This document shows positions 12,277-23,594 of a stretch of 64,000 bases of DNA, piece by piece; position 1 is the first letter of the stretch; each line of letters starts with the position of its first letter. Source of the DNA: Taxawa tesnikishii (nom. ined.) (taxonomy: Eukaryota > Ascomycota > Dothideomycetes > Dothideales). The stretch spans positions 806,001 through 870,000 of the forward strand of contig JAPDRO010000001.1 in the NCBI GenBank assembly GCA_030247885.1, written 5' to 3'. A program made the translations under genes and the position numbers. A model generated the notes under the pieces. That model did no database searches. It was not told the origin of the DNA and saw only the letters and a list, made by a program, of their open reading frames with translations.

Positions 12277-13684
12277 GGATGGTGTCGTGAGTGAAGGGAA
12301 GGGTGCGCCGCCGATCGCTCCCTCGTGCGCAGTCGAGGTCGTGGCTCATCAGCGCAAGGGCGTCGTGCGCTGGTTGTGCGTGATATACCAATGTCTGTCC
12401 AGGAGCGCTGTTGTGACAACTTTGATGTGGCAGTGAGCAGGCAGACACATGCCACGGTTTCATTTGCATTGCTCGACGAGCTTCACCTGGCGTCACAGAA
12501 CAATGGAAGGCGCTTGTCGGTTCATGCCCGCAAACTGCCGATCGGCAAATCTCGGCTAGATGGTGTATCACGTGTTCGGTCACTGTGCCTTCCTACATCT
12601 ACCGACAAACCCGCGCTAGCTGCCACAATATGCCATCCAGCAAATCAGCGCAGATCCGACGCGTCTCGCAGATGCCGTGTAACGCGGCTGAGACAGTTTT
12701 CTCAAGACGCCCCACGTGATTGACGTGCAGGGTCCATCTATCTGCGGCGAGATTACCGCGGCAGAAAACCAGCCAGCAAGCGATGCATGAGAAGAAAAAC
12801 CCGCTTCGACGACATCTGAAGGACGGACCTCGTGCCGCTCAAAGCGTGTAGCCGTCCAAGAGCCGGTCTGGATCTCTGCGCGTGTTTTGACAAAGCCAGC
12901 AGAATTGCATGACTCTTCTGTCCCACATGTTCGTGACCCGGTCGCGCCGATTCGCCCGCGCATATACAAGTACAAGGCCAACTGCGGCAATCCTGCAGCA
13001 GCGAGACAACTAGTTTGTAGATTGGTGCTGCGAGCGAACGGCGCATCAAAACGCCTGCCACGCTCCGCCCACCACTCGGAACGGCTTGCTTACTCTCTTG
13101 TACATCCAATATACGAGACTAGACTACGGGTACGAGTACGAGTCCCTCCCCTCTACTCGTGCGGCCTTGCCATCCCCTGCCTCACTCCTGCAACTGCCTG
13201 CGTGCCCGCCTTGTGCCCGGCAAGCCCCTGTCATGCCCTCGCTGCTAGTCGGCGTAATAGTAAGCTGGGAGCTGATGTCTCGAGGTGTCGTCTGCTATTT
13301 GCTATCGGCCGCGCATGCTGATACGCGTCGCTGGCCTGTCGTTCCCGATGCTATAACGTAAGAAGGCTATATCTCGTACGGAGTGCCCTTTAGGTCAGAT
13401 TTGCCTAGCCGGGCTCTTTTCTAAACGAGCTATCAGAGTCATCCCACATACGAACCAACCTTTGCCGGTCCGTGCTTGGCTCTTGATTACACTTTCAATC
13501 ATGCCAGCCATTAATAACTCACTGTCCGCCTATGCATAAACGCTCTGCTGCCTGCTTTGCCTATATCGAGTCATTGCCTAGGTACTCGTACCCGACCTGG
13601 TCCTTGACCGAGTGTCGCACGACCCGCACGACTGGCTCGCCTCTCCCGACGAGAAACACCAGCTGTCCGCAGGAGGGAACGGCG
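12277..13684. other. TAF1 5' flank and gene-poor sequence
   Basis: No recognisable gene, RNA or mobile element. Several open frames overlap on both strands but have no domain signal. Confidence 0.45.
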
Positions 13685-14119
13685 ATGCGACCTGCGTCAG
13701 TCACGGTGGAGGAACATGACGAGAAGGAGGAGCCACAGATGCAGGCGAAAGCGGCGCAGTGCACCAGCGACTCGTGTGCTTCCTCCTCGCTCTCCAACAA
13801 CAACAACAACGACAATAACAACAACAACAACAACAACAAAAACAACAACAACAACAACAACAATAGCCCTCGAACGAACGCGGCAGTAGATGCGCAGTGT
13901 CACAGATGCAACGCGACTATTGGCGAGTTCTATAACGCTTGGCTCAAGATTACGGGTACATATTATACTCCTACTACGGCGGCTTATTGCATTACTGGCC
14001 TCCATACTACAGGAAAGCCGAGAACAGCCCATAGCGGTTCTGCTCTCGACGGTTGGTCAGTAGCCTCAGTCCCACTACCTCACTTAGTACCGTACCTCCT
14101 AAAGTCGCAATATGGCTAA
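13685..14119 (+). CDS. Hypothetical Asn-rich protein with a CxxC segment
   Basis: An open frame (possible upstream start at 13532) codes an acidic stretch, then an Asn-rich run made by an AAC/AAT microsatellite, then a conserved-looking C-terminal block: CHRCNATIGEFYNAW followed by GTYYTP and a GLHTTGK segment. From memory, similar C-x2-C...GxFYNxW blocks occur in uncharacterised fungal proteins, where a second Cys pair follows. Here that position reads DGW and the second pair is missing. The upstream half looks less coding-like. It could be a degraded domain or a real small gene. No function is proposed. Confidence 0.4.
   Translation: MRPASVTVEEHDEKEEPQMQAKAAQCTSDSCASSSLSNNNNNDNNNNNNNNKNNNNNNNNSPRTNAAVDAQCHRCNATIGEFYNAWLKITGTYYTPTTAAYCITGLHTTGKPRTAHSGSALDGWSVASVPLPHLVPYLLKSQYG
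13795..13862. repeat. (AAC)n microsatellite
   Basis: About 22 AAC-type units with a few GAC, AAT and AAA variants. Read on the plus strand it codes poly-Asn in the overlapping ORF. Confidence 0.85.
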
Positions 14120-14697
14120 GCAAGCCCCGGCAACTGCCATTTGCCAGTCGACCCAGCTTTTCCTATTTCCCAGACGTGCCACGCCGCCAGCCTAGTGTGT
14201 AATCTATTCCAAATTTCACCAGCTAAACTCTAACATTATCCCACACAATAATCCACATTCTTATAGACCCTGCATCCTCGTCATCTCCGCTAACGCGTGT
14301 GTATTCATATAGTCACGTACAACCTCTCTCTTGTCGCACCTGTGCCGAAACCCTGGGCACTCTCTGCGTAGACGTTCCGCCACACAAACAAGCATTCAGG
14401 TGAGTGTCCATCGTGATAAATCACTTGACGACAGCCGCCCAAGGTTAGGGTACACCTGCTATGCTATCGCGCGTCGCAGAGTTTTTCTCGACGGAAACTC
14501 GCGTACCGGTTGCTCGATCTGCCATTTGTCTACTCTTACTCAATTTCTTCTACTCGATCGTATACTAAAACAACCCCAACAGGAACCGTGAGTTTCTCAA
14601 GCTTTCAAGAATAATTCTTTTGTCTCAGTCCTCTCGTCTTGCGATTGATCCTGTCGTGGAAAGAGTCTTCGTGGATGATCAGCGTTCGGATGCCGAC
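14120..14697. other. 5' flank of the 14698 gene
   Basis: C/T-rich leader-like sequence without a supported gene. The frame of the next gene is open back to about 14620 but has no ATG there, so an upstream coding exon cannot be excluded. Confidence 0.45.
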
Positions 14698-17106
14698 ATG
14701 ACAGAGAGTGTGGAGATGGATGGGATCCCTAGTGGCCCGCAGCAAGCTTCACCCATCATGAAGGTCCCGTTTAGAGACGGCGCATTGCCGCCTGCGCCGC
14801 GCATGACCGATGGAGTTGGCAAATCGGCCTCGAGTCCCGCTCAACTTCACTCCTCTATGGCTGTTGATCCAACTCACTACCCTTCACCGAGCGAAGTATG
14901 GTCCGGCGCAGTCTCGCGAGTGCAAACTCAAGTCCACTACAACACAAGCATCATCGAGTCTCAGCGAAGGGATGTCGCTCGCATCAGTAGCGCCGTGGAC
15001 AGGCTGCAGCAGGAAATGGCGACAGTCTACGCTCTGGTCCAGGAAGTCAGGGCTGAGCTTCGTTCACGACCTGCCCCACCGGCGCATGACCGTCCCGATG
15101 CGAACGAACTGGATATACTCACCACCCAGCTGGAAAATGTAGCTACCAAGGCGAACGAGGTGGACAATTTGAAGATGCAGATTGAGATTATGAGGAGGCG
15201 CCTGCGCAGACTGGAAGGTACATCGCCACCACCCAGATCGGAGACCACGCCAGTGCCAACTGCGCCGCCCTATGTGCAGCAACCAGAGCATCCTGTTTAC
15301 GAGCAGACCCCTGCAGTGCATCCGCCCCATCCTCCGCATGCTCACTTCCCCGGTCACCATTCGACTCCACTAGTAGACTCACGCGCAATAAGCCAGCATC
15401 CGCCTGTCCCGCCACCGCTTGTTCCGAGCGTGGAGACGAGGCAAGTGTCAGAGCATCCTTCAGCTCCCGAGCCAAGACCGCTGCTGCCAGGTTTCCGTGC
15501 TCTTGACGCGCACACTTCGGGGATGGCTTCCTGGCGCCCAGCTACAGGCTACGTTCCACCGCCAGCCCCTATACTCGCAGAGCCGACCTCACAGCCACGA
15601 GAACCTGAACCTCAAGCGACCGGCTGGGCCGCCGTAAATGTCAACCCGAGCATCAAGCGCGGTCACTCCATAGGCGAGCAACCGCCTCACGAAGCGTCCA
15701 TGCCAGCATCACCCAAGCGGCAGAAACTTGCGCCCTTGATGCCACGAACCAGCTACGGCGAGTCGAGCACCGCATCCTCGTATGGGCCTACGCCCGAAGC
15801 GCCGCCCATGCAACCCAGTCGCAATCCTTCCAACGATTCCCAAACAGCTGCCTACTCCGCAACACCTCCCTCTCAGCCTATCCAAAACATCCGTTTCGTG
15901 CCCTTCTCCAGCGGGCAAGAGCCTCCGGCAGAAGAACCATGGCGCCCGGAAGCCCAACGCATGCCATCCGACCACCACCACCGTGGCAGTCCACGCCGAG
16001 GACGAGACGGACGCGGAAGAGGAGGGCGCAAAAGTGGACACGGGGGCGAGCTCGAACATGGCACTCCTGAGGCGGACAAGACAGACTGGCCTAGTGCAGG
16101 TGCGGACGGCTATTACCACACACCCGGCCACGGTCACGATCCCAACTCCTCGCTCGTACGGCGGGCGGGTGGACACGTGGGCGCGCCTGCCGACCGCCAT
16201 CACTCCGACGATGCGGGTGTGCCCGGCGGCACTCCCGCCGGTGGCGTAGGGATGTACCCGGACCCGCATTTCATGCCCACGCAAACGCCCGAGCAGCTCA
16301 CACCACTTCAACCTTCCAAGAAAACGCGCACGAAACCCGTCCGCAACGCCGAGGGAATCCTGATCCGCAAAGACGGGCGTCCGGACATGCGCTCCGTCTC
16401 CTCAGCCATGAACTTGCGCAAAGTACACGCGAAGAAGGAAGCCGAGCGCAAAGAGGCGTCCGAGGCCGCAGACGGCGGCGGCGGCGGGGCTGGATCGCGG
16501 ACGCCCGCTGACGGGGAAGATGGCACAGGACCCAGCACGCCTGTCGCGAGCCTGCAAAGGGGCGATAGTGGCGACAGTAATCTCAGCATCGAAGATGGAG
16601 GGCTGAGTGCGCAGGAGAGACATAGGGAGAACATGCGGAAGATATTCCCCTACGGCATCGACGGACACAGCGGGCCGAGGGGCCTGGCGGAGCAGTTTTT
16701 CCCCAAGATTGAGGAAGCCAGACGGCCGGATGTCAAGATCGAGGCTATGGTGGATGGTGTCAGGGATGGCGGGAGGGAAAAGAATGGGGATGTCGAGATG
16801 GATGGGGTGCACGAGGACGGTGCTGCGGATGGCGAGAGAGATGGACATGGAGACCGTAGGATGACAGCTGACGAACATGCTGTGACGGATGGAGGTGATG
16901 GGGTTGGGGGCAAGCGATCGTGGATGGAATTTGAGGGACCAATTAGAGGGGATTACTTTAGAGCGCTGCTCCAGAGCATGAGTATGAGTATAAGGCGACA
17001 TCTACCCTTCCCTGCAGCTGTACATATCAAGGAATTTGTTCGGAATGGTTTTTTTTCTGTTCTCAAAGTGCGTCTATCTGAAAACTTGACCGCACGGGGG
17101 CTATGA
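14698..17106 (+). CDS. Conserved fungal protein of unknown function, coiled coil plus disordered regions
   Basis: I do not recognise a named family. The first in-frame ATG (14698) gives 802 aa without introns. A predicted coiled coil runs at about residues 75-175 (RISSAVDRLQQEMATVYALV and LKMQIEIMRRRLRRLEG). A long Pro-rich disordered stretch with PHPPHAHFPGHH-type sequence follows. A basic patch (RGSPRRGRDGRGRGGRKSG) comes next, then a segment that looks strongly conserved (EGILIRKDGRPDMRSVSSAM, followed by NLRKVHAKKEAERK), and a motif with ERHRENMRKIFPYGID. The tail is highly charged. The layout (coiled coil, low complexity, basic motif) would suit a nuclear protein; this is inference only. 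The stop is convergent with TAF7, 140 bp away. Confidence 0.7.
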   Translation: MTESVEMDGIPSGPQQASPIMKVPFRDGALPPAPRMTDGVGKSASSPAQLHSSMAVDPTHYPSPSEVWSGAVSRVQTQVHYNTSIIESQRRDVARISSAVDRLQQEMATVYALVQEVRAELRSRPAPPAHDRPDANELDILTTQLENVATKANEVDNLKMQIEIMRRRLRRLEGTSPPPRSETTPVPTAPPYVQQPEHPVYEQTPAVHPPHPPHAHFPGHHSTPLVDSRAISQHPPVPPPLVPSVETRQVSEHPSAPEPRPLLPGFRALDAHTSGMASWRPATGYVPPPAPILAEPTSQPREPEPQATGWAAVNVNPSIKRGHSIGEQPPHEASMPASPKRQKLAPLMPRTSYGESSTASSYGPTPEAPPMQPSRNPSNDSQTAAYSATPPSQPIQNIRFVPFSSGQEPPAEEPWRPEAQRMPSDHHHRGSPRRGRDGRGRGGRKSGHGGELEHGTPEADKTDWPSAGADGYYHTPGHGHDPNSSLVRRAGGHVGAPADRHHSDDAGVPGGTPAGGVGMYPDPHFMPTQTPEQLTPLQPSKKTRTKPVRNAEGILIRKDGRPDMRSVSSAMNLRKVHAKKEAERKEASEAADGGGGGAGSRTPADGEDGTGPSTPVASLQRGDSGDSNLSIEDGGLSAQERHRENMRKIFPYGIDGHSGPRGLAEQFFPKIEEARRPDVKIEAMVDGVRDGGREKNGDVEMDGVHEDGAADGERDGHGDRRMTADEHAVTDGGDGVGGKRSWMEFEGPIRGDYFRALLQSMSMSIRRHLPFPAAVHIKEFVRNGFFSVLKVRLSENLTARGL

Positions 17107-17246
17107 CAATGTGATTCGCACGCCCGTGTTGGCCGAATGGACTCTGCTTCTGAGTAGCCCTTTGCGGCAATGCTCGCTTTACTCGCCAAAGACGGACGGC
17201 GTCTCGCCCACCGCAAACCCTGATGAAGTAGAAGAGTCTTTCTTCC

Positions 17247-18945
17247 CTACTCATCGACGTCCATGCCCATAATCTTCCTCTTCATCTCCAAATCTCTCTC
17301 GAGCTCCTTCAACTTGTTCACATATCGCGTCCTCAGCATGACGTTGGTCTGAGCAGCGACAAGCTCCTTTGCTTCTCGACCGCGCGCTCCAGATCCGCCA
17401 GCTCCTCTCTGTTGCGGTTGAGCTCCGCTTGCTGGGCGACCAGATCCTCGTCAATGGTATCCGGGCCGTCCTCGTCGGAGACGTCGTCGTCTTCGTCCTC
17501 GTCCGAGGAAGCGGATTCGTGTTCCTCGGCAGCTGCGGCGGGCGTTGGGGCGGCGGAGAAATCACCCTCGGCGGGTGTGGAGGCTTGGTTGGCAGAAGAA
17601 GGAGTTTCGACTGACAGCACGGCGCCGAGATTTGCAGCTGCGTCGGCCGGCGGTAGCGCTGTTTCGTCCTCGTCATCCCCGTTCTCGAACGCAGCCATCA
17701 GTGCGGCATCTAACTCGTCTGCTTCCTCCTCGGCCGGGGCATCCTGCTGGCCGTACGTGTTCTCCGTACTCTCGACATAACCCTCGGCGTCCTCTTCGTA
17801 CTCGTCTTCTTCCTCCGGCTCCGCAGCGTTGCGGTCTAGAACCTCGTATTTCACGCTTCCGCCACCCTTCATGGCGGCCTCATCGTCTTTGAGCAGCTTC
17901 TCCACTTCCTCTTCCACGTGCTCGATGGTGCGGTAACTGACACGCTTGCGAAATCGGCGTTTGCGGACCCAGTGCATCGGCGGCGTCAGCCCGTGTGCGT
18001 AGGCCCATGTGTGTTTGTCCACTTCGCGCGGCAACACGAACTCCTTTGCTGCCGTCTCGTCCGCCACGCGGCCCAGCACGAGCAGCATTTGGCAGATGTC
18101 GGCGACTTTCCACCAGCCCCGCTTGTCCCAGCTCTTCATGCCTTCCACGATGCAGGGCAGATCGACCAGCGCGGCTGCATATCTGTGACCTCGTACTGTA
18201 ACCATGGCGCGACGCAGGTCGCGGTCCAGGAAACGGAACGAGACGTCTGCGCCGCCCTCGGCCTTCGGGATCCCAATACGCTTCTCGGCGATGGCGGTGC
18301 GTAGGTAGTCAGCGTCTTCACCAGGTTCCATACGCAGGATGAATTGTTGCTCGATGGCGGGATCGATCTCGGCGTCGCTAGCTTCAGAGTCGTATCCCAC
18401 GCCGACTGGCCGCGGCGGTGGCTTCTTCTTGGCCTTCAGGAAGACTCTCCCCATACTCTCCTTGCGCTGCGGTCCCACTTTGAGTTTCAAGGTGCCACCC
18501 GGTGTCGCGGCCGCAGTCGACGGCGTGTTGAGTGCCAGCTCATCCTGGTTAGTTGCCTGTGTGTTGAGCTTCAACGAGAACTTGCGGCCAGGCTCTGATA
18601 AGCGCTTCGCGGCAGGTGAAATATCCTCGTTTGCAGCGCGTTTCTTTGTGTTCTTAGCGGTGAGTGTCTCTCCATTTGCTCCCTTGGGTTTGCGGTTGTA
18701 TGGGCGTTTTTGCCTCGGGGGTTGGGGTGGGAGTGCTTGGGCGGGTAGTGAAGGTGCGGTCTCGGTGGCTGGTGTAGGCGGCGCCGAGGTCTTGATTTTG
18801 AGCTTGATTGCTTTGCTGCCTCCACCGCTGCTGCCAGTTGTGGGTGCCGGTGCGTTCGGAGCGGTTGCTGCAGGTGGCGGAGGTGCTGGAGAAGAGGCAG
18901 CGGGCGCCGGGGTGGGCTTGTTCCCCCGAACTTGAGCTTTACCAT
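17247..18945 (-). CDS. TAF7: TFIID subunit TAF7 (TAFII55 family), frame broken at both ends
   Basis: TFIID subunit that pairs with TAF1 and, in animals, restrains TAF1 activity. About 566 aa, single exon. After the start (MVKLKFGG) and a Pro/Ala-rich stretch comes the TAFII55 N-terminal domain: EQQFILRMEPGEDADYLRTA, RFLDRDLRRAMVTVRGHRYA, ALVDLPCIVEGMKSWDKRG, WWKVADICQMLLVLGRV. Acidic regions follow, then a C-terminal coiled coil (NVMLRTRYVNKLKELERDLE) ending at the stop 17249-17247. Two single-base deletions interrupt the frame. One is in a C5 run at 18923-18927 (G5 in the coding sense) right after the start peptide. The other is at about 17376-17386, before the coiled coil. Both ends read perfectly in the shifted frames, which argues for sequencing error rather than decay. 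Divergent from RPN10, 391 bp between start codons. Confidence 0.9.
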
Positions 18946-19336
18946 GGTATAGCGATTGTGTTAGCGGTTGTGCGAGAGGCCGGTATAGCGGAACGAAGGT
19001 GCAAGGGAGGATGTGTATGAGCGTGGGATTTATGGCGACATGTGAATGAATAGCGTGTTGCGCGTGTTTGTGTTGCGTGTGAAGAATGGGCAGAGACGGG
19101 CAGAGCGCGCGGAAGTGGAAGTTGAAGTGACGCACGGCCGGCAAACTCCGAAGGTTCCGTGCATGTTCGGAGAGCTACAGCTACCAGCTACCATCGCCTT
19201 GATCATCTATACACCTTGTTTGTTAGGACAACACGCTATATCACCATCTGCCGTCTACCCTCTACCCTTACAGAAACGCCTTCGTCCGTCTTCACACTGC
19301 CCTTCCTCCCCGCCTAGACCGATCAATACCGCCAAG
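18946..19336. promoter_or_regulatory. Shared divergent promoter region TAF7 / RPN10
   Basis: A 391-bp gap between the two start codons. It must contain both 5' UTRs and promoters. No TATA box is evident. Assignment is by position only. Confidence 0.5.
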
Positions 19337-20405
19337 ATGGTCTTGGAGGCGACCATGATAGTGTAGGCTTCTTCTATTCATGAGCAGCGTGCCTTGCAGC
19401 TCCACCGCGTACTCACATGCAGCAGGGTGGACAACAGCGAGAGCAGCAGGAACGGAGACTACGTTCCTTCGCGATGGGATGCACAAGCCGACGCCGTCAA
19501 CCTCATCTTCCACTCAAAGACTCAGGCGAACCCGGAATCATCGGTCGGCCTCATGAGCATGGGCGGCTCGGGCCCAGAGGTACTCACCACCCTCACCACC
19601 AACCCTGGCAAGATCCTCGACGGCCTGCACCGGACAAAGATACGGGGAAGCAGTCACTTTACAACAGCCATCAACATCGCTTCGGTACGTGCAACAACGC
19701 CGAGGACTGCCTTCGCCGAAGGGATGAGGGATCCTTGTTGCCCCTACTGGCGAGATTATGGCACTGGCTAACAGGCACACAGCTCGCCCTCAAGCACAGA
19801 CAGAACAAGTCGCAGCGCCAAAGAATCATCATGTTCACGTGCTCTCCACTCTCCGATTCAACCGAATCCCAATCAGCACTCGTCAAGCTCGCGAAGCGCA
19901 TGAAGAAGATCAACATCAACATCGACGTCGTGGCATTTGGCGAGCTGAGCGATGAGGTCATCAACAAGCTTCAGGCATTCAACGACGCGGTCAAGGGCGG
20001 AGACGGCTCGCATCTGGAAATCGTACCGCCAGGACCAAACCTCCTCTCGGACAGCATAGTGGCAAGCCCGATTCTGGCAGGCGAGGGCGGTGGAATGGGC
20101 GGTGCGCCAGGTGGCGGCGAGGGTGCCGCTGGTGGCCAGGGGGCGGAGACTTCGAGTTCGGCGTCGACCCGTCCATGGATCCGGAGTTGGCGCTCGCACT
20201 GAGGATGAGTATGGAGGAGGAGAACGCACGACAGGAGCGGGAGAGGAAAGCGAAGGAGGCACAAGAGGGAAAGACTGCCCTGGAGAGCGTGCCGGAAGCC
20301 AGCGAAAGCCAACCACTGCTCGATCAGAACGGTGAGCCTAGTGGTAGCGGCGGAGATGAGAAGAAGGACGACAAGAAGGACGGGGACACGATGGATACTG
20401 CATAA
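19337..20405 (+). CDS. RPN10: 26S proteasome regulatory subunit RPN10 (ubiquitin receptor)
   Basis: Ubiquitin receptor of the 19S lid/base interface. Exons: 19337-19362, 19426-19684, 19783-20405 (introns 63 and 98 bp); about 302 aa. The N-terminal VWA domain begins [14 protein letters not shown] and continues with [13 protein letters not shown] and [29 protein letters not shown] and [16 protein letters not shown] follow. The ubiquitin-interacting motif is [15 protein letters not shown] near the C-terminus, followed by a Lys/Asp-rich tail. The G5 run at 20139-20143 lacks one base: GQG and [11 protein letters not shown] lie in different frames and join with one extra G. In a gene this conserved, a consensus error is the simplest reading. 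Confidence 0.93.
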
Positions 20406-20879
20406 CCATGAGCATGGGCTGGCGTTACGGCGAGCATAGGACAGCGGCATGCTATGGCAATGGCATGTTGAGTCTCGATAGAAGACTATGTACTCTATAA
20501 TAACTTTGATGCACAGCAGCAAGACACACAGCGCTTCGCTGCGCCGCATGGTATGTTGTTGCGGTTTGTGACAAGTGATTGTCTAGTGGAGCGAACAAGA
20601 ATACTCGTAGCTTCCAGATACGGAATGCGGCTCAAGCTCCCCTTTGCTCCTACCCCTTGCTGTATGCGGTCATGGACACAACGCCCTATAACATTTAAAG
20701 GACAACCTAAGCAGGTCTGAACCACGGTCCTTCATGCCTTCCTGTTCCTCTGTTTCTATGCATGTTTCAGGTCGTGAAACGCCTTGGTTGAACTACGCGT
20801 CACTATAACAAGCCATCTCCGCGACGGCTGGATATATCACGGTCTCCGAGTCCAAAGGGCGTCACGTTCGACGCGCAGA
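20406..20879. other. Intergenic: RPN10 3' flank and NPP 5' flank
   Basis: No ORF or RNA gene with support. Confidence 0.45.
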
Positions 20880-23157
20880 ATGGACGACTACGAGAGAGTG
20901 GGCGTCCATCGCCCTCCACCTCTGGAGACATCCGACGATTCGGGTGGAGGGACCGGTCTGGACACGGACAGCGATGAAGAGGCAGCTGCCGCGCGGACGT
21001 CTACCGACAGACGACAACATGACAGAAGCATCATTGAGAAAGAGGAGGAGGCCGAGCAGCTGCTCGCTGGACAGAAAGTGCAGAATGCGGGACAGGCCTT
21101 CTTTCGGCGCCAAGATAGAGACGCAAACCAGGTCAGGATAAGCAACAAGGAGCGTCGACGGTACAAACAAGAAGCAAGGCGTCATCGCAGAGGGCAAGAG
21201 AAGGGCGAGGAGAGCGAACTCATGTACGAGATGGAAGAGGGCGCACACAGAGATGGCTCCGAATCCTCTGGCAATTCCTCTGAACTGGACAGACGGAAGC
21301 TGGAGGAGATCCGGCCTCAGAAGGTGGCATATATACAGCATCTCATATGAAAGACGATAGAACGGTTCGCTGACGACAGCTCAGTCAAAGAAGTCCCGTG
21401 CCGGAGTCATGGCCGGCGCACATGTTGTAATCGGTATTGCATTCTTTGGTCTCTTGTACGGTGCATACAAAGCCTCCAAGAGCACCACGGAAGCGCACAA
21501 TGCGCCCTTGACATTGTCAAACGGCAGCGCCTTGTTTGCTCCAACCACTATACTAATCTCGCTGGACGGCTTCAGGGCGGATTTCTTGCATCGCAATATC
21601 ACGCCTTCCTTGAACGCCTTTGTGCAGGCGGGCGTGTCGCCTCAGTACATGCTGCCCAGCTTCCCATCGGTGACCTTTCCTAACCACTTCACCCTTGTTA
21701 CGGGCTTGCATCCGGAGTCCCATGGCGTGGTGGGAAACACCTTCTGGGATCCAACCTTGCAGGAGGAGTTCTACTATACCGATCCTGCGCGGAGCATGCA
21801 GCCCAAGTGGTGGCAGGGAGAGCCCATTTGGGTTACGGCGGAGGATCAGGGCGTCCGAACTGCGGTTCATATGTGGCCAGGGTCAGAGGCGCACCTCGGC
21901 CACATCGAACCTGCCTATGTGGACAAGTACAACGGTAAGGAGGTGCTGTCCAACAAAGTCGACCGTATCCTAGGCCTTCTGGATTTGCCAGGCCCAGATA
22001 GTCCAGGCGCCATTGCAGCCTCACCGCGTCCGCAACTCATCGCTGCATACGTGCCCAACGTGGATGCTGATGGTCATTTGTACGGTCCTAATAGTACAGA
22101 GATTAGGACCACGATCACCAATGTAGACAAGATGCTCGAAGACCTCTTCCGCGGCCTGAATGAGCGTAATCTCACCGACATCGTCAACATCATCATTGTC
22201 TCCGACCATGGCATGGCCACGACTGATACGAGCCGCCTTATTCAGCTCGACGACATCATCGACATGTCGCTCATCGAGCACACCGATGGATGGCCACTGT
22301 ACGGTCTCCGGCCCAAAAGTCCCGCGGATCTGGAAAGCCTGTACGTACGCTTGAAAGCCGAAGCAGAACAGAACGGCAATTTCGAGGTCTACATGCGCGA
22401 TAACGATATGCCCGAGCGCTACCATTTCTCTTCCAATGAGCGCATCGCTCCCCTCTGGATCGTCCCCGAAACAGGCTGGGCAATTGTAACACGTGCCGAC
22501 TTCGACGTCGCTGCCGGCAAAGAAGTAGGCCTCGAATACCACCCCAAGGGCCTCCATGGCTACGATCACGAGCACCCACTCATGCGCGCTATCTTCGTCG
22601 CACGCGGTCCGGCTTTCCCGCACACGCCCGGCAGCAAGGTCGATATCTTCCAGAATATCGAGGTCTACAACCTCGTGTGCGACTCCATCGGCGTCGTGCC
22701 CAAACCGAATAACGGGACGCTACGCTTGCCACTGAAGCCGGTTGGCCTGCATGACGCGATGCCGCCGAACGAGATACCGAAGGACCCTGTTTCGAATACC
22801 AAAGAGAGCCAAGCATCTGCCTCCGGCGCACGGACCTCTTCTTTTGACTTCGCGGTGCAGCAGAATTCTCTGCAGGAGAGTTTCTCGCAACCGGTTTCCT
22901 TGCAACAGAGTTCTTTGCAACAGACTTTCACTGTGAGCCACGATGTAGCGCCAACGCGGTCCGTGGTACAAGATGAGGCTGCGCCGACGAGGCCGGTTGT
23001 GCATGATGGCCAGGACGATGACGATGAGGAAGAGGTTAATCGGTGGTGGGACTGGGTCAAGGGGAAACTTGACGGTATCAAGGTCTGGGCAACAAATGTT
23101 TTTGATCATGAGAAGAACTCCACGGCTACTGGTGGCACTACTGATGGTGCTGTATGA
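20880..23157 (+). CDS. Type II membrane nucleotide pyrophosphatase/phosphodiesterase (NPP family)
   Basis: Alkaline-phosphatase-superfamily enzyme that hydrolyses phosphodiester or pyrophosphate bonds of extracellular nucleotides. Exons 20880-21323 and 21385-23157 (61-bp intron with a weak GTGGCA donor); 738 aa. A 148-residue charged cytosolic tail encoded by exon 1 precedes one membrane helix at residues ~158-178 (VVIGIAFFGLLYGAY). The catalytic domain shows the two-zinc set: ISLDGFRADF (Asp), the Thr nucleophile T245 in FPSVTFPNH, VDADGHLYGP (Asp, His), SDHGM (Asp, His) and GLHGYDHEHPLM (His). The C-terminus carries a Gln/Ser-rich repeat region (QQNSLQES, QQSSLQQT) and an acidic segment. 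It resembles yeast NPP1/NPP2, which act in phosphate acquisition. No frame break. Confidence 0.92.
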
Positions 23158-23594
23158 CAATGCGTGACGATTTTTGGCGTTAGGTTGTCTCCAATATCCC
23201 CTTATGAATTTTCACTCAAGGTTCCGGTACGGCTTCATGATGACCCATTACAAGCTTTTTCACACACGTACACAGCCACCTTGTGAACCACTGTTAGAGT
23301 TCTTCTGCCTGTGAGTGACTCGTTTTCGAACGAATAAGTACTGGCAAGCCCCCTGCCCTTCGTTCTCTTCCCTCTCTTCCCTCTCCACTACGGACCATCA
23401 CTGCAACAGCTTCCAGCTCACAGCGCGACGACTACCAACACCACTCACAACCTCTCTGCATTTCAACAATACGTTATCTTACCTCTCGACAATCTGCAAA
23501 CCCCTTTCTGCTTCTATAGGATACCGACCACAGTATCATCCCGCCCCCTCAACAAATCCCTTATCTATCTATTTCGAACGGTACATCCAACGTG
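23158..23594. other. 5' flank of the amidoligase gene
   Basis: C/T-rich sequence from about 23330 to 23560, a typical fungal promoter/leader. No gene. Confidence 0.45.
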
